A stretch of DNA of 64,000 nt from Microvirga calopogonii (GCF_003347665.1 NZ_QDGA01000010.1:1-64000), one strand, 5' to 3'; shown: positions 38,398 through 48,856, numbered from the stretch's first letter. Numbers and translations: made by a program. Notes: generated by a model not told the origin, from the letters alone.

Positions 38398-39813
38398 GTG
38401 CTCCATGTCTCGACCCGGGGGGAAGCCCCTGCGCTCGGTTTTGCCGATGCCCTGCTGACCGGCCTCGCCCGGGACGGCGGCCTCTACCTGCCGGAAAGCT
38501 GGCCGGCCCTGTCGCAGGACGCGATCCGAGGCTTCGCCGGAAAACCTTATGCCGAGGTGGCGAAGGCGGTGCTCGGCCCGCTGGTGGACGGCGACATCCC
38601 GGACGCCGCGCTCGGCCGCATGATCGACGAGTCCTATGCCTCCTTCCGCCATGCCGCCGTCTGCCCGCTCACGCAGATCGGCGACAATCTCTTCGTGCTG
38701 GAACTCTTCCACGGCCCCACGCTCGCCTTCAAGGACGTGGCGATGCAGCTCCTCGGCCGTCTCATGGATCACGTGCTGAAAGCCCGGGGTGCCCGCGCGA
38801 CCATCGTGGGCGCGACCTCGGGCGATACGGGCAGCGCCGCGGTCGAGGCGTTCAAGGGGCTCGATCAGGTCGATATCTTCATCCTCTACCCGCATGGCCG
38901 CGTGTCGGACGTGCAGCGGCGGCAGATGACGACAGTAGCCTCGCCCAACGTCCATGCGCTGGCCGTCGAGGGCACCTTCGACGATTGCCAGACCATGGTG
39001 AAGGGCATGTTCAACCATGCCCGCTTCCGCGACGAGCTTCAGCTCTCCGGCGTGAACTCCATCAACTGGGCCCGGGTCGCCGCCCAGGCGGTCTATTACT
39101 TCACAGCCGCCGTAGCCCTGGGCGCGCCTTACCGCCCCATCTCGTTCTCCGTGCCCACGGGCAATTTCGGCGACATCCTCGCCGGCTGGGTTGCCAAGCG
39201 CATGGGCCTTCCCATCGAGCGGCTGATGATCGGCACCAACGCCAACGACATCCTGGCCCGCACGCTCGGCTCCGGCTCCTATGAGATCAAGGGCGTGCAG
39301 CCCACGACCTCCCCGTCCATGGACATCCAGATCTCGTCCAATTTCGAGCGCCTGCTTTTCGAGGCTTATGGCCGCGACGGCGAGGCGATCCGCCGCCTGA
39401 TGGCAAATCTCGGTCAGTCCCGCGCCTTCACGATCGACGCGGAGCCGCTCGCCCGCATCCGCCAGGAGTTCTCGGCCGAGGCCGTGAACGAGGACCGCGT
39501 GATCGCCGAGATGGCCGAGACCTACCGCACGACCGGCTACGTGCTCGACCCGCACAGCGCCGTCGGCACCCGGGCCGGACGCGCCCTGCTCAAGGACAGT
39601 CCCGAAACGCCCGTGGTCGCCCTGTCCACGGCCCATCCGGCCAAATTCCCCGATGCGGTGGAGCGCGCCACGGGCGTTCGCCCCGCACTTCCGCCGCACA
39701 TGGCTGATCTGATGGAGCGCCAGGAGAGCTTCACGGTTCTCCCCAACGACCAGGCTGCGGTCGAGCGCTTCATCCGCGAGCGCGCGCGGGCGGTCAAAGG
39801 CGCGGCCGCATGA
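38398..39813 (+). CDS. thrC: Threonine synthase
   Basis: A PLP enzyme converting O-phosphohomoserine to threonine. The 471-residue product has the N-terminal STRGEAPALGFADALLTGLARDGGLY segment and the PLP lysine in TLAFKDVAMQLLGRL. The phosphate-binding GATSGDTGSAAVEAFKG and SINWARVAAQAVYYF segments are also present. The GTG at 38398 is seven bases after AGGAG; an upstream in-frame ATG at 38368 lacks support. Its stop overlaps the start of the M16 peptidase gene (ATGA). The homoserine kinase gene thrB is 7 kb away on the other strand. Confidence 0.96.
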   Translation: MLHVSTRGEAPALGFADALLTGLARDGGLYLPESWPALSQDAIRGFAGKPYAEVAKAVLGPLVDGDIPDAALGRMIDESYASFRHAAVCPLTQIGDNLFVLELFHGPTLAFKDVAMQLLGRLMDHVLKARGARATIVGATSGDTGSAAVEAFKGLDQVDIFILYPHGRVSDVQRRQMTTVASPNVHALAVEGTFDDCQTMVKGMFNHARFRDELQLSGVNSINWARVAAQAVYYFTAAVALGAPYRPISFSVPTGNFGDILAGWVAKRMGLPIERLMIGTNANDILARTLGSGSYEIKGVQPTTSPSMDIQISSNFERLLFEAYGRDGEAIRRLMANLGQSRAFTIDAEPLARIRQEFSAEAVNEDRVIAEMAETYRTTGYVLDPHSAVGTRAGRALLKDSPETPVVALSTAHPAKFPDAVERATGVRPALPPHMADLMERQESFTVLPNDQAAVERFIRERARAVKGAAA

Positions 39814-41093
39814 ACCAGCACTTCGTCCACGAGAAGCGGATCGAGATCACGACCTTGTCCAACGGCCTGATGGTCGCCACCGAGCGGATGCCGGCGATCG
39901 CCACGGCGACGCTCGGCGTCTGGGTCGGCACCGGCTCGCGGCATGAGCGGGCTCACGAGCACGGCCTGTCGCACCTCATCGAGCACATGGCCTTCAAGGG
40001 CACGGCGCGCCGCTCGGCCCGCCAGATCGCCGAAGACATCGAGAATGTGGGAGGCGACATCAACGCCGCCACCAGCGTCGAATATACGAGCTATACAGCC
40101 CGCGTTCTCGGGGAGAACGTGGATGTCGCGCTCGACGTCCTGGGCGACATCCTCATCCATTCCGCTTTCGACGCGAACGAGCTCGCCCGCGAAAAGGGCG
40201 TCATCCTGCAGGAATATGCGGCCGTCGAGGACACGCCCGACGACCTGATCTACGACGCCTTCATGGAAACGGCGTTCTCGCGCCAGGCCGTCGGACGGCC
40301 GATCCTCGGCACGCCGGATACGATCAAGAGCTTCGACGAGGCGACGATCCGCGCCTTCCTGGCGCGGGAATACACGCCGGGCAAGATGGTGCTCGCCGCC
40401 GCCGGCGACGTGGAACATGCCCGGATCGTCGACATGGCGGAACGGCTTTTCGGCGGGATGCCGACCGTGGCACCCCAGGCACCGGAACCGGGATGCTACA
40501 CGGGCGGAGAGAGGCGGATTTCGCGCAAGCTTGAGCAGGCCAATCTGGTGCTCGGTTTGCCGGGTCTCTCGTTCAAGGACCCGGGCTATTACGCCGTCCA
40601 CCTCTTCGCCCACATGCTCGGCGGTGGATTGACGTCACGCCTCTGGCACGAGGTTCGAGAGACCCGGGGCCTCGCGTATTCCATCGATTCCTTCCACTGG
40701 CCCTTCTCCGATTGCGGCCTCTTCGGCATCGGGGCCGGAACCGCCGGTTCGGATGTGCGCGAGCTGATGGATGTCACGCTCGCCTGCATGGCCCAGGCGA
40801 CCCGCGACATCAGCGAGATCGAATTGGTGCGTGCCAAAGCCCAGATGAAGGTCGCTCTCCTCACGGCCCTGGAGACGCCCGGCGGCCGGATCGAGCGCGT
40901 CGCGCGCCAGCTCCTGTCCTGGGGCCGGGTCGTGGCAAGCGAAGAGATCGTCAGGAAGGTCGACGCCCTCGAGGTGGAGCACGTTCGCGAGGCCGGACGA
41001 CAGCTTCTGCAGGGAGCCCCGACGCTCGCGGCCATCGGGCCGATCAAGGGATTGCCGTCCCTGGACGACATTGCCTCGGGGCTGCGAGGCTGA
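39810..41093 (+). CDS. M16-family zinc peptidase (mitochondrial processing peptidase-like)
   Basis: A 427-residue pitrilysin-type peptidase. The inverted zinc motif HLIEH (residues 55-59) is in HGLSHLIEHMAFKGT, with the downstream Glu in ILQEYAAVEDTPDDL. The second, non-catalytic M16 domain holds the family ETRGLAYSIDSF segment. It resembles the beta subunit of mitochondrial processing peptidase and bacterial relatives (YmxG-like); the substrate is unknown. The start overlaps the thrC stop by four bases, a thrC-M16 arrangement common in Rhizobiales (from memory). Confidence 0.93.
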   Translation: MNQHFVHEKRIEITTLSNGLMVATERMPAIATATLGVWVGTGSRHERAHEHGLSHLIEHMAFKGTARRSARQIAEDIENVGGDINAATSVEYTSYTARVLGENVDVALDVLGDILIHSAFDANELAREKGVILQEYAAVEDTPDDLIYDAFMETAFSRQAVGRPILGTPDTIKSFDEATIRAFLAREYTPGKMVLAAAGDVEHARIVDMAERLFGGMPTVAPQAPEPGCYTGGERRISRKLEQANLVLGLPGLSFKDPGYYAVHLFAHMLGGGLTSRLWHEVRETRGLAYSIDSFHWPFSDCGLFGIGAGTAGSDVRELMDVTLACMAQATRDISEIELVRAKAQMKVALLTALETPGGRIERVARQLLSWGRVVASEEIVRKVDALEVEHVREAGRQLLQGAPTLAAIGPIKGLPSLDDIASGLRG

Positions 41094-41293
41094 ATTTTTC
41101 TTCCTCGCCTTCCCCAAGGTCACGTCCGATTCTCCTCAATCCCGCCGCAAAGTGACCTCATCGCCATTGGTAACAATAACCAACGAGTCCTGCGGACAAG
41201 TGGGGAGCGTCTGCGACCCCACCTTGCTCTCAAGCCTCCTGACCGGTACCAATCCTGTTCCATTGTTTTAGTACCGGACGAAAGACCGAAGCA

Positions 41294-44173
41294 TTGCGGA
41301 TCGTATCTTTCGCCATGACCCTTCTTTTGGCGACTTTCCTGGGGCTGGCTTTGCCGTCCACCGGCTGGGCGGTGGAATCCGTCCGCGTCGACCCCAAGAT
41401 GAAGGCTATCGACCTCACCCCGGCCATCGAGCGCTACAACTCTGACGGCGACGAAATCAGGATCTCGACCGCGCCGGGACGCGACGGGATCGTCCGCCGC
41501 ATCGCCGTGAAGGCGCGCGAGGCCGGCACCCGGCCCGACTGGATCGTCTTCGCCCTCACCAACGACACGGACGAGCAGGTGGACCGCCTGCTCGTTGCTC
41601 CCCACTTCCGTCTCACCGGTTCCGGCGTTCTCTGGCCGGATCTCGGAGCGACCCGCATCGCGGCCATCACGGCCAGCCAGGGCATCAGGCCCGACCGGGA
41701 CGACAGCGAGGATGCGGACATTTTCCTCATCACCCTCGATCCGGGCACGACCGTCACCTTCGTGGCGGAGCTGCGCTCCAACAACCTGCCCCAGCTCCAT
41801 CTGTGGGATGCGAATGCCTACAAGGACCGCGTCAATGGGCTGACCCTCTACAAGGGCATCATCATCGGCATCGCGGGCCTTCTGGCCCTGTTCCTCACCA
41901 TCGTCTTCGTGGTGAAGGGAGCGCTGATCTTCCCGGCGGCCGCGGCGCTGGCCTGGGCGGTGCTGGCTTATGCCTGCATCGATTTCGGTTTCTTCCAGCG
42001 CGTCTTCCCGATCAGCGAGGCGACGGAGCAGATCTATCGCGCCGGCGCCGAGGCGGTGCTCTCGGCAACGCTCCTCGTCTTCCTCTTCGCCTATCTCAAC
42101 CTCAACCGCTGGCACGTGCGCTACAGCCACGTGACCGCCTTCTGGCTGCTCTTCCTCGGAGCCATGGTGGCGCTCGCCATCGTCGATCCGCCGGTGGCCT
42201 CCGGCGTGGCGCGCATGTCCATCGCGGCCGTGGCCGGCATCGGCTTCGTGCTCGTGATCCATCTGGCGACCCACGGCTACGACCGCGCGGTGATGCTCGT
42301 TCCCACCTGGCTCCTTCTGGTGGCCTGGGTGACGGCTGCGAGCTTCACGGTCGTGGGGCAACTCTCGTCCGATCTCGTCCCTCCTGCCCTCGTCGGCGGC
42401 CTCGTTCTGGTGGTCATGCTCATCGGCTTCACGGTCATGCAGCACGCCTTTGCAGGCGGCGCCTTCACCCGCGGCTTCGTGAACGACACGGAGCGCCGCG
42501 CTCTGGCCCTGACCGGCGCCGGCGATATCGTGTTCGACTGGGACGTGGCGTCCGACAACATCTTCGTCAGCCCCGAGGTCGAGCATCAGCTCGGGCTCAA
42601 GCGCGGCTCGCTCGAAGGCCCGGCCTCCGCCTGGCTCGACCTGATCCACCCCTTCGACAAGGACCGCTATCGCCTTGCCCTCGATGCGGTGATCGAGCAG
42701 CGCCGCGGCCGCCTGACCCAGGATTTCCGCCTGCGCTCGTCTTCCGGCGCCCATCATTGGTTCCGCCTCAAGGCTCGGCCGGTCATCGGCTCGGACGGCG
42801 AAGTGCTGCGCATCGTCGGCACGCTCGCCGACGTCATGGACAGCAAGACCGCCGAGGAGCGCCTGCTGTACGATGCTGTGCACGACAATCTGACGAGCCT
42901 GCCGAATCGGCAGCTCTTTTACGACCGCCTGGAAGCGGCCCTTACCTTCGCCAGCCAGGACGATTCCTTACGTCCCACCGTGCTCGTGATCGACATCGAC
43001 AAGCTGAAGGACGCGAATGCCACGGCAGGCTACGCGGCCGGCGACTCGGTACTGCTCACCTTGTCCCGTCGCCTGAGCCGCCTGCTCAAGCCGCAGGATA
43101 CCCTGGCACGCATCTCGGGCGACGAATTCGCCATCATCCTGCTCTCCGAGCGCGAACCGGACCGCATCATCTCCTTCGCCGACATGGTCCGGCGGGTCGT
43201 GACGACGCCGTTCACCTATGCCGACCGCGAGATCTTCCTGACCGCCTCCATCGGCATCGCCCTGCACGATCCGCAGATCGCCGCGCGGCGCGAGGAGGTG
43301 CTGCGCAACGCCGAGATCGCCATGGCCCATGCCCGCCGCCACGGGGGCGACCGGATCGAGGTCTTCCGGCCCACCATGCGCTCGGACCGCAGCGACCATT
43401 TCACCATGGAAACCGACCTGCGCCACGCCCTCGATCGCAACGAGATGAAGGTGCTGTTCAAGCCCATCGTGCGCCTGGAAGACCGGACCATCGCCGGCTT
43501 CGAGTCCATGCTGCGCTGGGACCACCCGCGCCTGGGCCGCATCGGGCCCGAAGACTTCATGTCGATTGCCGAGGAAACCGGCCTCATCATCAAGCTCAGC
43601 GTCTTCCTGCTGGAACAGACGGGTTACGAACTCGCCGCCTGGCAGAACGCGCTCGAGGTCGAGCCTCCGATCTTCGCCAGCGTCAACATGTCGAGCCATC
43701 ACCTGTTGCGCCACGACCTGCTGCAGGACGTGAAGTCGGTCATCGCCCGTACGGGCGTCATCCCGGGCACGCTCAAGATCGAAATGACCGAGAGCCTCGT
43801 GATGGAGAACCCGGAATACTCGGCCCAAATGCTCACGCGCCTGCGCGATCTCGGGGCGGGTCTCTCGCTCGACGATTTCGGAACGGGCTATTCCGCCCTC
43901 TCCTACCTTCAGCGGTTCCCGTTCGACACGATCAAGGTGGACGAATCCTTCGTGCGCCTGATGGCCTCCGGCAAGCCGGTCATCCTGCGCTCCATCGTCA
44001 AGATGGCGCACGAACTCGGCATGGAGATCGTGGCGGAGGGTGCGGAGAGCGAGTCCGAGGCCATCGAGCTCTATCAGCTCGGCTGCGAATACGCACAGGG
44101 TCCCGTCTTCGGAGAGCCGATGTCGACCCTGCAGGCGCGCCAGCTCGTGGGGGCCGCTCCGGCCGCCGCCTGA
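41294..44173 (+). CDS. Membrane GGDEF/EAL protein with PAS domain
   Basis: A 959-residue putative cyclic-di-GMP enzyme. A signal peptide and periplasmic domain (about 28-180) precede seven or eight transmembrane helices (185-395). A PAS domain (405-520), GGDEF (522-685) and EAL (705-945) follow. The GGDEF site reads SGDEF (near 608); in DIDKLKDANATAGY the usual Asp and His of NDxxGH are Ala and Tyr. The EAL motif reads ESM (near 735), but the other EAL residues remain (NMSS, MTES, DDFGTGYS, IKVDESF, AEGAES, AQGPVFGEP). Phosphodiesterase activity is thus possible, cyclase activity doubtful. Starts at TTG 41294; ATG 41315 is an alternative. It lies between M16 and yqgE. Confidence 0.9.
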   Translation: MRIVSFAMTLLLATFLGLALPSTGWAVESVRVDPKMKAIDLTPAIERYNSDGDEIRISTAPGRDGIVRRIAVKAREAGTRPDWIVFALTNDTDEQVDRLLVAPHFRLTGSGVLWPDLGATRIAAITASQGIRPDRDDSEDADIFLITLDPGTTVTFVAELRSNNLPQLHLWDANAYKDRVNGLTLYKGIIIGIAGLLALFLTIVFVVKGALIFPAAAALAWAVLAYACIDFGFFQRVFPISEATEQIYRAGAEAVLSATLLVFLFAYLNLNRWHVRYSHVTAFWLLFLGAMVALAIVDPPVASGVARMSIAAVAGIGFVLVIHLATHGYDRAVMLVPTWLLLVAWVTAASFTVVGQLSSDLVPPALVGGLVLVVMLIGFTVMQHAFAGGAFTRGFVNDTERRALALTGAGDIVFDWDVASDNIFVSPEVEHQLGLKRGSLEGPASAWLDLIHPFDKDRYRLALDAVIEQRRGRLTQDFRLRSSSGAHHWFRLKARPVIGSDGEVLRIVGTLADVMDSKTAEERLLYDAVHDNLTSLPNRQLFYDRLEAALTFASQDDSLRPTVLVIDIDKLKDANATAGYAAGDSVLLTLSRRLSRLLKPQDTLARISGDEFAIILLSEREPDRIISFADMVRRVVTTPFTYADREIFLTASIGIALHDPQIAARREEVLRNAEIAMAHARRHGGDRIEVFRPTMRSDRSDHFTMETDLRHALDRNEMKVLFKPIVRLEDRTIAGFESMLRWDHPRLGRIGPEDFMSIAEETGLIIKLSVFLLEQTGYELAAWQNALEVEPPIFASVNMSSHHLLRHDLLQDVKSVIARTGVIPGTLKIEMTESLVMENPEYSAQMLTRLRDLGAGLSLDDFGTGYSALSYLQRFPFDTIKVDESFVRLMASGKPVILRSIVKMAHELGMEIVAEGAESESEAIELYQLGCEYAQGPVFGEPMSTLQARQLVGAAPAAA

Positions 44174-44785
44174 TCAGGCGTGGCCGGTTTCCATCGATAG
44201 CATGGCCGGTTCGATTCCGATCCGGCGCAGGGCCATCTCGTAGCGAAGGTCGGCCGCGGTGCTGAAAATCAGTTCCGCGTCGGCCGGGCAGTTGAGCCAG
44301 CCGTTGGCCTGAAGCTCCAGCTCGAGCTGCCCGGCGCCCCAGCCGGCATAGCCCAGCGCCAGCACGGCATTCTCCGGCCCGTCGCCGCGGGCGATGGCGC
44401 GCAGGATGTCGATGGTCGCGGTCAGGCAGATGTGATCGTCGATCGGCAGCGTCGACTGAGAGAGGTGGAAATCCGGCGAATGGAGGACGAAGCCCCGGCT
44501 CGTCTCCACGGGCCCGCCCATCAGCACCTGCATGCTGCCGACTTTCTGCGGCAGGCGGATCCGTTCAGGCTCGGGAAGGATTTCGAGCTGCACCAGCAGA
44601 TCCGGCATGTTCAGATTGGCGGCGGGCCGGTTGAGCACGATTCCCATGGCTCCTTCGGCGGAATGGGCGCAGATATAGATCACGGACCGCGCGAAGCGCT
44701 CATCCATCATCCCGGGCATGGCCACGAGGATCTGACCGTCCAGGTAGGGGGATTCGATATCGTACAAAGGAAGCTGCGAGCCCAT
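44174..44785 (-). CDS. YqgE/AlgH (UPF0301) family protein
   Basis: A 203-residue protein of the UPF0301 family. Conserved segments are [47 protein letters not shown] and [13 protein letters not shown]. The family was linked to alginate regulation in Pseudomonas, but its biochemical role is unknown. The stop directly abuts the convergent GGDEF/EAL gene stop (44173/44174). It is divergent from the DsbD-N gene, with 102 bases between the starts. Confidence 0.92.
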   Translation of the reverse strand: MGSQLPLYDIESPYLDGQILVAMPGMMDERFARSVIYICAHSAEGAMGIVLNRPAANLNMPDLLVQLEILPEPERIRLPQKVGSMQVLMGGPVETSRGFVLHSPDFHLSQSTLPIDDHICLTATIDILRAIARGDGPENAVLALGYAGWGAGQLELELQANGWLNCPADAELIFSTAADLRYEMALRRIGIEPAMLSMETGHA

Positions 44786-44887
44786 ATCCTAAATCTGCCT
44801 TGCCGGACTCGGCCGGATCACAGGATCGTGGATGGCAAGCCCGAAGATAAATGCATAAGGGAAGCGCGTCAGGGAGGTGTCAGTTCC

Positions 44888-45715
44888 ATGGCATTCATGC
44901 TCCGGGTCGCATCGATTGCAATTTTTTCGATTTTGTCCGTTTCCGCAGTCGTTGCGCAACCCGTTAAATCATCCGACTCGGCCCAGGGCTTTCACTCCCG
45001 CGCCCGTCTGGTCTCGGGAGGACGGCAGGGCGATGCCTGGCTGGCCGGGATCGAGATCACCCTCGATCCGGGATTCAAGACCTATTGGCGCAACCCGGGC
45101 GATTCCGGACTGCCGCCACGGTTCGACTGGTCGGGATCCGAGAATGTGGCCGATGTCGAGATCCGCTATCCCGCCCCGTACCGGCATGAGGATGCGGCGG
45201 GCGTTTCCTATGTCTATGGCAAGCGGGTCGTGCTGCCGGTTATCGTGAAGGCCAAGGACAGGGCCAAGCCGGTCAAGCTTGCGATGGCCGCGGAATACGG
45301 CGTCTGCAAGGACATCTGCATCCCGGCCCGGGCGGACATGAGCGTGGACCTGACAGCTGACGGCCCTGACCGCAGCGCTATCGAGGCTGCCTTGACGAAG
45401 GTGCCGCGCCCGCAGGGATTGGGGGCGCAGTCGGAGCTGTCCGTGCTCGCCGTGGAGCCCGTAACCTACGACAAGCCGACGCTCTCCGTCACGGTCCGTG
45501 CCCCGGACGGCGCCAAACCCTCCCTCTTCGCCGAGGGGCCGGAGAACTGGTTTTTCTCGACCTCGCCCCCCGACGACACAAATCGCTTCACCGTCACGGT
45601 CGAGGAGAAGCCCAAGGACGCCTCGGGCCCTGTTCCTTTGCGCCTGACCCTCGTGGCAGGGGGCAGGGCCATCGAGACGGAAGTCAGCCTCGACGGCAAC
45701 GGACAGCCGCGCTAG
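44888..45715 (+). CDS. Exported protein with DsbD N-terminal (alpha) domain
   Basis: A 275-residue secreted protein with a signal peptide (to about SAVVAQ). It holds a DsbD-alpha-like immunoglobulin fold with the redox pair in GVCKDICIPARAD. Unlike full DsbD it has no transmembrane or thioredoxin domains, so a separate partner must reduce it. Such stand-alone proteins may accept electrons from DsbD/CcdA/ScsB-type proteins. GGGAGGTG lies about nine bases before the ATG at 44888. A peroxiredoxin gene follows 37 bases later on the same strand, suggesting a shared thiol-redox context. Confidence 0.82.
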   Translation: MAFMLRVASIAIFSILSVSAVVAQPVKSSDSAQGFHSRARLVSGGRQGDAWLAGIEITLDPGFKTYWRNPGDSGLPPRFDWSGSENVADVEIRYPAPYRHEDAAGVSYVYGKRVVLPVIVKAKDRAKPVKLAMAAEYGVCKDICIPARADMSVDLTADGPDRSAIEAALTKVPRPQGLGAQSELSVLAVEPVTYDKPTLSVTVRAPDGAKPSLFAEGPENWFFSTSPPDDTNRFTVTVEEKPKDASGPVPLRLTLVAGGRAIETEVSLDGNGQPR

Positions 45716-45752
45716 GGATGAGCCCCTATCGGTTCATTTCGGAGATCAGCCC

Positions 45753-46235
45753 ATGCCCATCCAGGTTGGAGAACGCCTTCCCCAGGTCACCTTCCGCATC
45801 ATGACGCCGGACGGGCCCGTGGCCAAAACGACGGACGATCTGTTCAAGGGCCGCAAGGTGGTCCTCGTCGCCGTGCCCGGAGCCTTCACCCCGACCTGCC
45901 ACCGCAACCACCTGCCCGGCTACGTGCAGAAGAAGGATGAGATCAAGGCCAAGGGCGTCGACGCGATCCTGGTGACCTCGGTCAACGACGTCTTCGTCCT
46001 GGAAGCCTGGGGCAAGGCTTCCGACGCCGAAGGCATCGAGTTCCTGTCCGACGGCAATGCCGATTTCGCCAAGGCCATCGGGCTCTCCATGGACGGTACG
46101 GGCTTCGGCCTCGGCACGCGCTCTCAGCGCTATTCCATGGTCGTCGAGGACGGCGTCGTGAAGGCGATCAACGTGGAGGACGCCCCCTCCAAGGCGCAGC
46201 ATTCCGGCGCCGACAACATCATGAAGGATCTTTGA
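45753..46235 (+). CDS. Peroxiredoxin, Prx5 type
   Basis: Reduces hydroperoxides. The 160-residue product has the Prx5 active site PGAFTPTCH with peroxidatic Cys49 and no second conserved cysteine in the usual Prx5 resolving position, so it may be a 1-Cys enzyme using glutaredoxin or thioredoxin. The conserved Arg is in GTRSQRYSM. Cytoplasmic, no signal peptide. It follows the exported DsbD-N gene and is followed by a family B palindrome. Confidence 0.92.
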   Translation: MPIQVGERLPQVTFRIMTPDGPVAKTTDDLFKGRKVVLVAVPGAFTPTCHRNHLPGYVQKKDEIKAKGVDAILVTSVNDVFVLEAWGKASDAEGIEFLSDGNADFAKAIGLSMDGTGFGLGTRSQRYSMVVEDGVVKAINVEDAPSKAQHSGADNIMKDL

Positions 46236-46268
46236 TCTCCTCAGAATTTGGCCAGAAGGTCGCCCTCG

Positions 46269-46361
46269 ACGTCATCACCGGCCTTGTGCCGGTGATCCCG
46301 GTTGTCTGAAGCATAGAGCCCTTCAGTATCGAGATGGCCGGCACAAGGCCGGCCATGACGG
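46269..46361. repeat. Palindromic intergenic element, family B
   Basis: Starts ACGTCATCACCGGCC and ends GGCCGGCCATGACGG, with inner hairpins CACCGGCCTTGTGCCGGTG and GGCCGGCACAAGGCCGGCC. It lies between the convergent peroxiredoxin and rnhA genes. Confidence 0.85.
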
Positions 46362-46384
46362 AGAACCCGAAGAGACTCGGAAAG

Positions 46385-46852
46385 TCACACGCCCACTCTC
46401 CGGCCGCTCTTCTTGAAGGGCCTCATGGCGGCGACCGCCAGCTCGTCGACGCGGATATTGGTCGGATCGTCCGCGTGGCCCTTCACCCAGTGCCAGGCGA
46501 CGTCGTGCCGGGAGGCCGCCTCGTCGAGCGCGCGCCAGAGATCCTCGTTCTTCACCGGCTTGTTGTCGGCCGTGCGCCAGCCGCGCCGTTTCCAGTTGTG
46601 CATCCATTGGGTGATGCCCTGGCGCACATATTGCGAATCCGTGAACAGGTCGACCGAGCAGGACCGCTTGAGGGCGTTCAGGCCCTCGATGGCGGCGCGG
46701 ATTTCCATGCGGTTGTTGGTGGTGTGAGCCTCCCCGCCGGAGACCTCCTTCTCGCTGCCCTTGAAGAGCAGGATCGCACCCCAGCCGCCCGGCCCGGGAT
46801 TTCCCGAGCAGGCGCCGTCCGTGTAGATCGTGACGCGTTCCGCCCCGCTCAT
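46385..46852 (-). CDS. rnhA: Ribonuclease HI
   Basis: Degrades the RNA strand of RNA-DNA hybrids. The 155-residue product has the four catalytic acidic residues in context: [32 protein letters not shown] and RVDELAV. The basic protrusion ([21 protein letters not shown]) is present, as in the E. coli enzyme. The start ATG overlaps the thrB stop by four bases (ATGA), so translation is coupled to thrB; this ispH-thrB-rnhA order is common in Rhizobiales. An open frame further upstream belongs to a shadow of thrB. Confidence 0.96.
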   Translation of the reverse strand: MSGAERVTIYTDGACSGNPGPGGWGAILLFKGSEKEVSGGEAHTTNNRMEIRAAIEGLNALKRSCSVDLFTDSQYVRQGITQWMHNWKRRGWRTADNKPVKNEDLWRALDEAASRHDVAWHWVKGHADDPTNIRVDELAVAAMRPFKKSGRRVGV

Positions 46853-47814
46853 GCTGCAAGCCCGTATTCGCGCGCGTGCTTCACGTGGCGGTGGAAGTTG
46901 AGCTTGCGGTCGTATTCCAGTGGATCCTTCGGTTTCACCAGCGCCCCCGGCGGTACGTTGAGCCAGTCCACGAGGCGGGTCAGCATGAAGCGCATGGCCG
47001 AGCCGCGGCAGAGGACCGGCAGGGCCTCGACCTCGTCCGCATCGAGCCTGCGGACGCTCTGATAACCCGCCAGCATTGCCCGGCCCTTGGTCAGGTTGAA
47101 CGAGGCGTCGATCTCGAAGCACCAGGCGTTGAGGCAGATCGCGACGTCGTAGGCGAAGGCATCCGTGCAGGCGAAATAGAAATCGATCAGCCCCGAAACC
47201 TCGGAGCCGATGAAGAACACGTTGTCGGTGAACAGATCCGCATGGATGATGCCGGACGGCAGGTTGCGGGGCCAGGCTTCGGCCAGGCTCGCGAGTTCCC
47301 GCCGCGTCCGCTCGGCAAGGCCGGGAGACACCGTGTCCGCCTGAGCCTCGGCCTGGGCGAAGAGCGGCGCCCAGGCATCGAGCGAGAGGGCATTGGGCCG
47401 CTGCATGGCAAAGTCCTGCCCGGCCAGATGCAGCTTGGCCAGGGCGGCGCCGAGCGCTCCGCAATGCTGCGCCGTAGGGCGGCGGACCGCGATGCCGTCC
47501 AGAAACGTGATGATGACGGCCGGCCGGCCGGCGACCCGGCCCAGGGGCTCGCCCCGGCGGTTGTTGACCGGCAGCGGGCAGTTCAGCCCCCTGAGCGCCA
47601 GATGCTGCATCAGGCCCAGGAAGAAGGGTAGATCGCTCTCGCGCACCCGCTTCTCGTAGAGGGTCAGGATGTAGGAGCCCTTCGTCGTGTGGAGGAAATA
47701 GTTCGTGTTCTCCACGCCCTCGGCGATGCCCTTGTAGGACAGCACCGTGCCGATGTCGTAGGTTTCGAGGAAAGCCGAGAGCTCCTCGTCGCTCACTTCC
47801 GTATAGACCGCCAC
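46849..47814 (-). CDS. thrB: Homoserine kinase (ThrB2, APH-fold)
   Basis: Phosphorylates homoserine to give the substrate of threonine synthase. The 321-residue protein is the aminoglycoside-phosphotransferase-like type: [11 protein letters not shown], the catalytic loop [15 protein letters not shown], and the metal-binding Asp in [12 protein letters not shown]. It differs from the GHMP-type ThrB of enterobacteria. It starts three bases after the ispH stop and overlaps rnhA by four, so ispH-thrB-rnhA is one transcript. Confidence 0.95.
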   Translation of the reverse strand: MAVYTEVSDEELSAFLETYDIGTVLSYKGIAEGVENTNYFLHTTKGSYILTLYEKRVRESDLPFFLGLMQHLALRGLNCPLPVNNRRGEPLGRVAGRPAVIITFLDGIAVRRPTAQHCGALGAALAKLHLAGQDFAMQRPNALSLDAWAPLFAQAEAQADTVSPGLAERTRRELASLAEAWPRNLPSGIIHADLFTDNVFFIGSEVSGLIDFYFACTDAFAYDVAICLNAWCFEIDASFNLTKGRAMLAGYQSVRRLDADEVEALPVLCRGSAMRFMLTRLVDWLNVPPGALVKPKDPLEYDRKLNFHRHVKHAREYGLAA

Positions 47815-47817
47815 CGC

Positions 47818-48777
47818 TTACTCCGCCGCCTGCTCACGAAGCTCGCGAGGCAAAGGAAAGAACACGCTCTCATCTGCCGTCGACACGCTCTCGACGGAGA
47901 CCTCGTACCGCTCGGCAAAGGCGTCGATGATCTCCTCGACGAGGATCTCGGGCGCGGAGGCCCCGGCCGTGATGCCCAACTTACGAATATTTCCGAACAG
48001 GCTCCAGTCGATGTCCTCGGCCCGCAGGATCAGCCGGACCAGGGGGCAGCCCTCCCGCTCCGCGACTTCGCGCAGGCGCTGGGAATTGGAGGAATTGGGC
48101 GAGCCCACCACGATCATGGCGTCGACCTGGGGCGCCACCCGCTTGACCGCGCCCTGGCGGTTCGTGGTGGCGTAGCAGATATCTTCCTTGTGCGGGCCGA
48201 CGATGGTCGGGAACCGCGCCTTCAGGGCATCCACCATGTCCTGGGTATCGTCGACCGAGAGGGTCGTCTGGGTGACGAAAGCAAGATTGTCGGGATCCAC
48301 CGGCCGGAGCCGGGCGATGTCGTCGACGGTCTCCACCAGGGTGGCGGCCCCCTCGGGCAACTGACCCATGGTGCCGACCACCTCCGGGTGACCCGCGTGG
48401 CCGATCAGGATGATGTGCCGGCCCCGCTTGTGATGGACCTGAGCCTCGCGATGAACCTTTGTCACCAGTGGACAGGTGGCGTCGATCCCGAAAAGGTTGC
48501 GGGCTTGCGCAGCCTCGGGCACCGATTTGGGAACTCCATGGGCCGAGAAGATCACCGGGGCCTTCGTGTCGGGCACCTCGTCGAGTTCCCGGACGAAGAC
48601 GGCACCCTTCCGCCTCAGGTTTTCCACGACATATTTGTTGTGCACGATCTCGTGGCGCACATAGACCGGCGCCCCATGGATCGCGAGCGCCTTCTCGACG
48701 GCATCGATGGCACGGACGACCCCGGCGCAGAAGCCGCGCGGGGCACAGAGCAGAATGTCGAGAGAGGGCTTCATCAT
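47818..48777 (-). CDS. ispH: 4-hydroxy-3-methylbut-2-enyl diphosphate reductase
   Basis: The last enzyme of the MEP isoprenoid pathway, a 4Fe-4S reductase yielding IPP and DMAPP. The 319-residue product has the cluster cysteines in [20 protein letters not shown] and [11 protein letters not shown]. Substrate-binding residues [11 protein letters not shown] and [12 protein letters not shown] are also conserved. Two ATG codons (48777, 48774) are in tandem. It is first in the ispH-thrB-rnhA operon; a family B palindrome lies upstream. Confidence 0.96.
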   Translation of the reverse strand: MMKPSLDILLCAPRGFCAGVVRAIDAVEKALAIHGAPVYVRHEIVHNKYVVENLRRKGAVFVRELDEVPDTKAPVIFSAHGVPKSVPEAAQARNLFGIDATCPLVTKVHREAQVHHKRGRHIILIGHAGHPEVVGTMGQLPEGAATLVETVDDIARLRPVDPDNLAFVTQTTLSVDDTQDMVDALKARFPTIVGPHKEDICYATTNRQGAVKRVAPQVDAMIVVGSPNSSNSQRLREVAEREGCPLVRLILRAEDIDWSLFGNIRKLGITAGASAPEILVEEIIDAFAERYEVSVESVSTADESVFFPLPRELREQAAE

Positions 48778-48856
48778 GATCCGGCGATGTGGCGAGACGA
48801 GGCCCTTCCTGTCAAGCGGGAGCGACGCTTATTCGCGGCAGGGATGCCTCCCTCTG

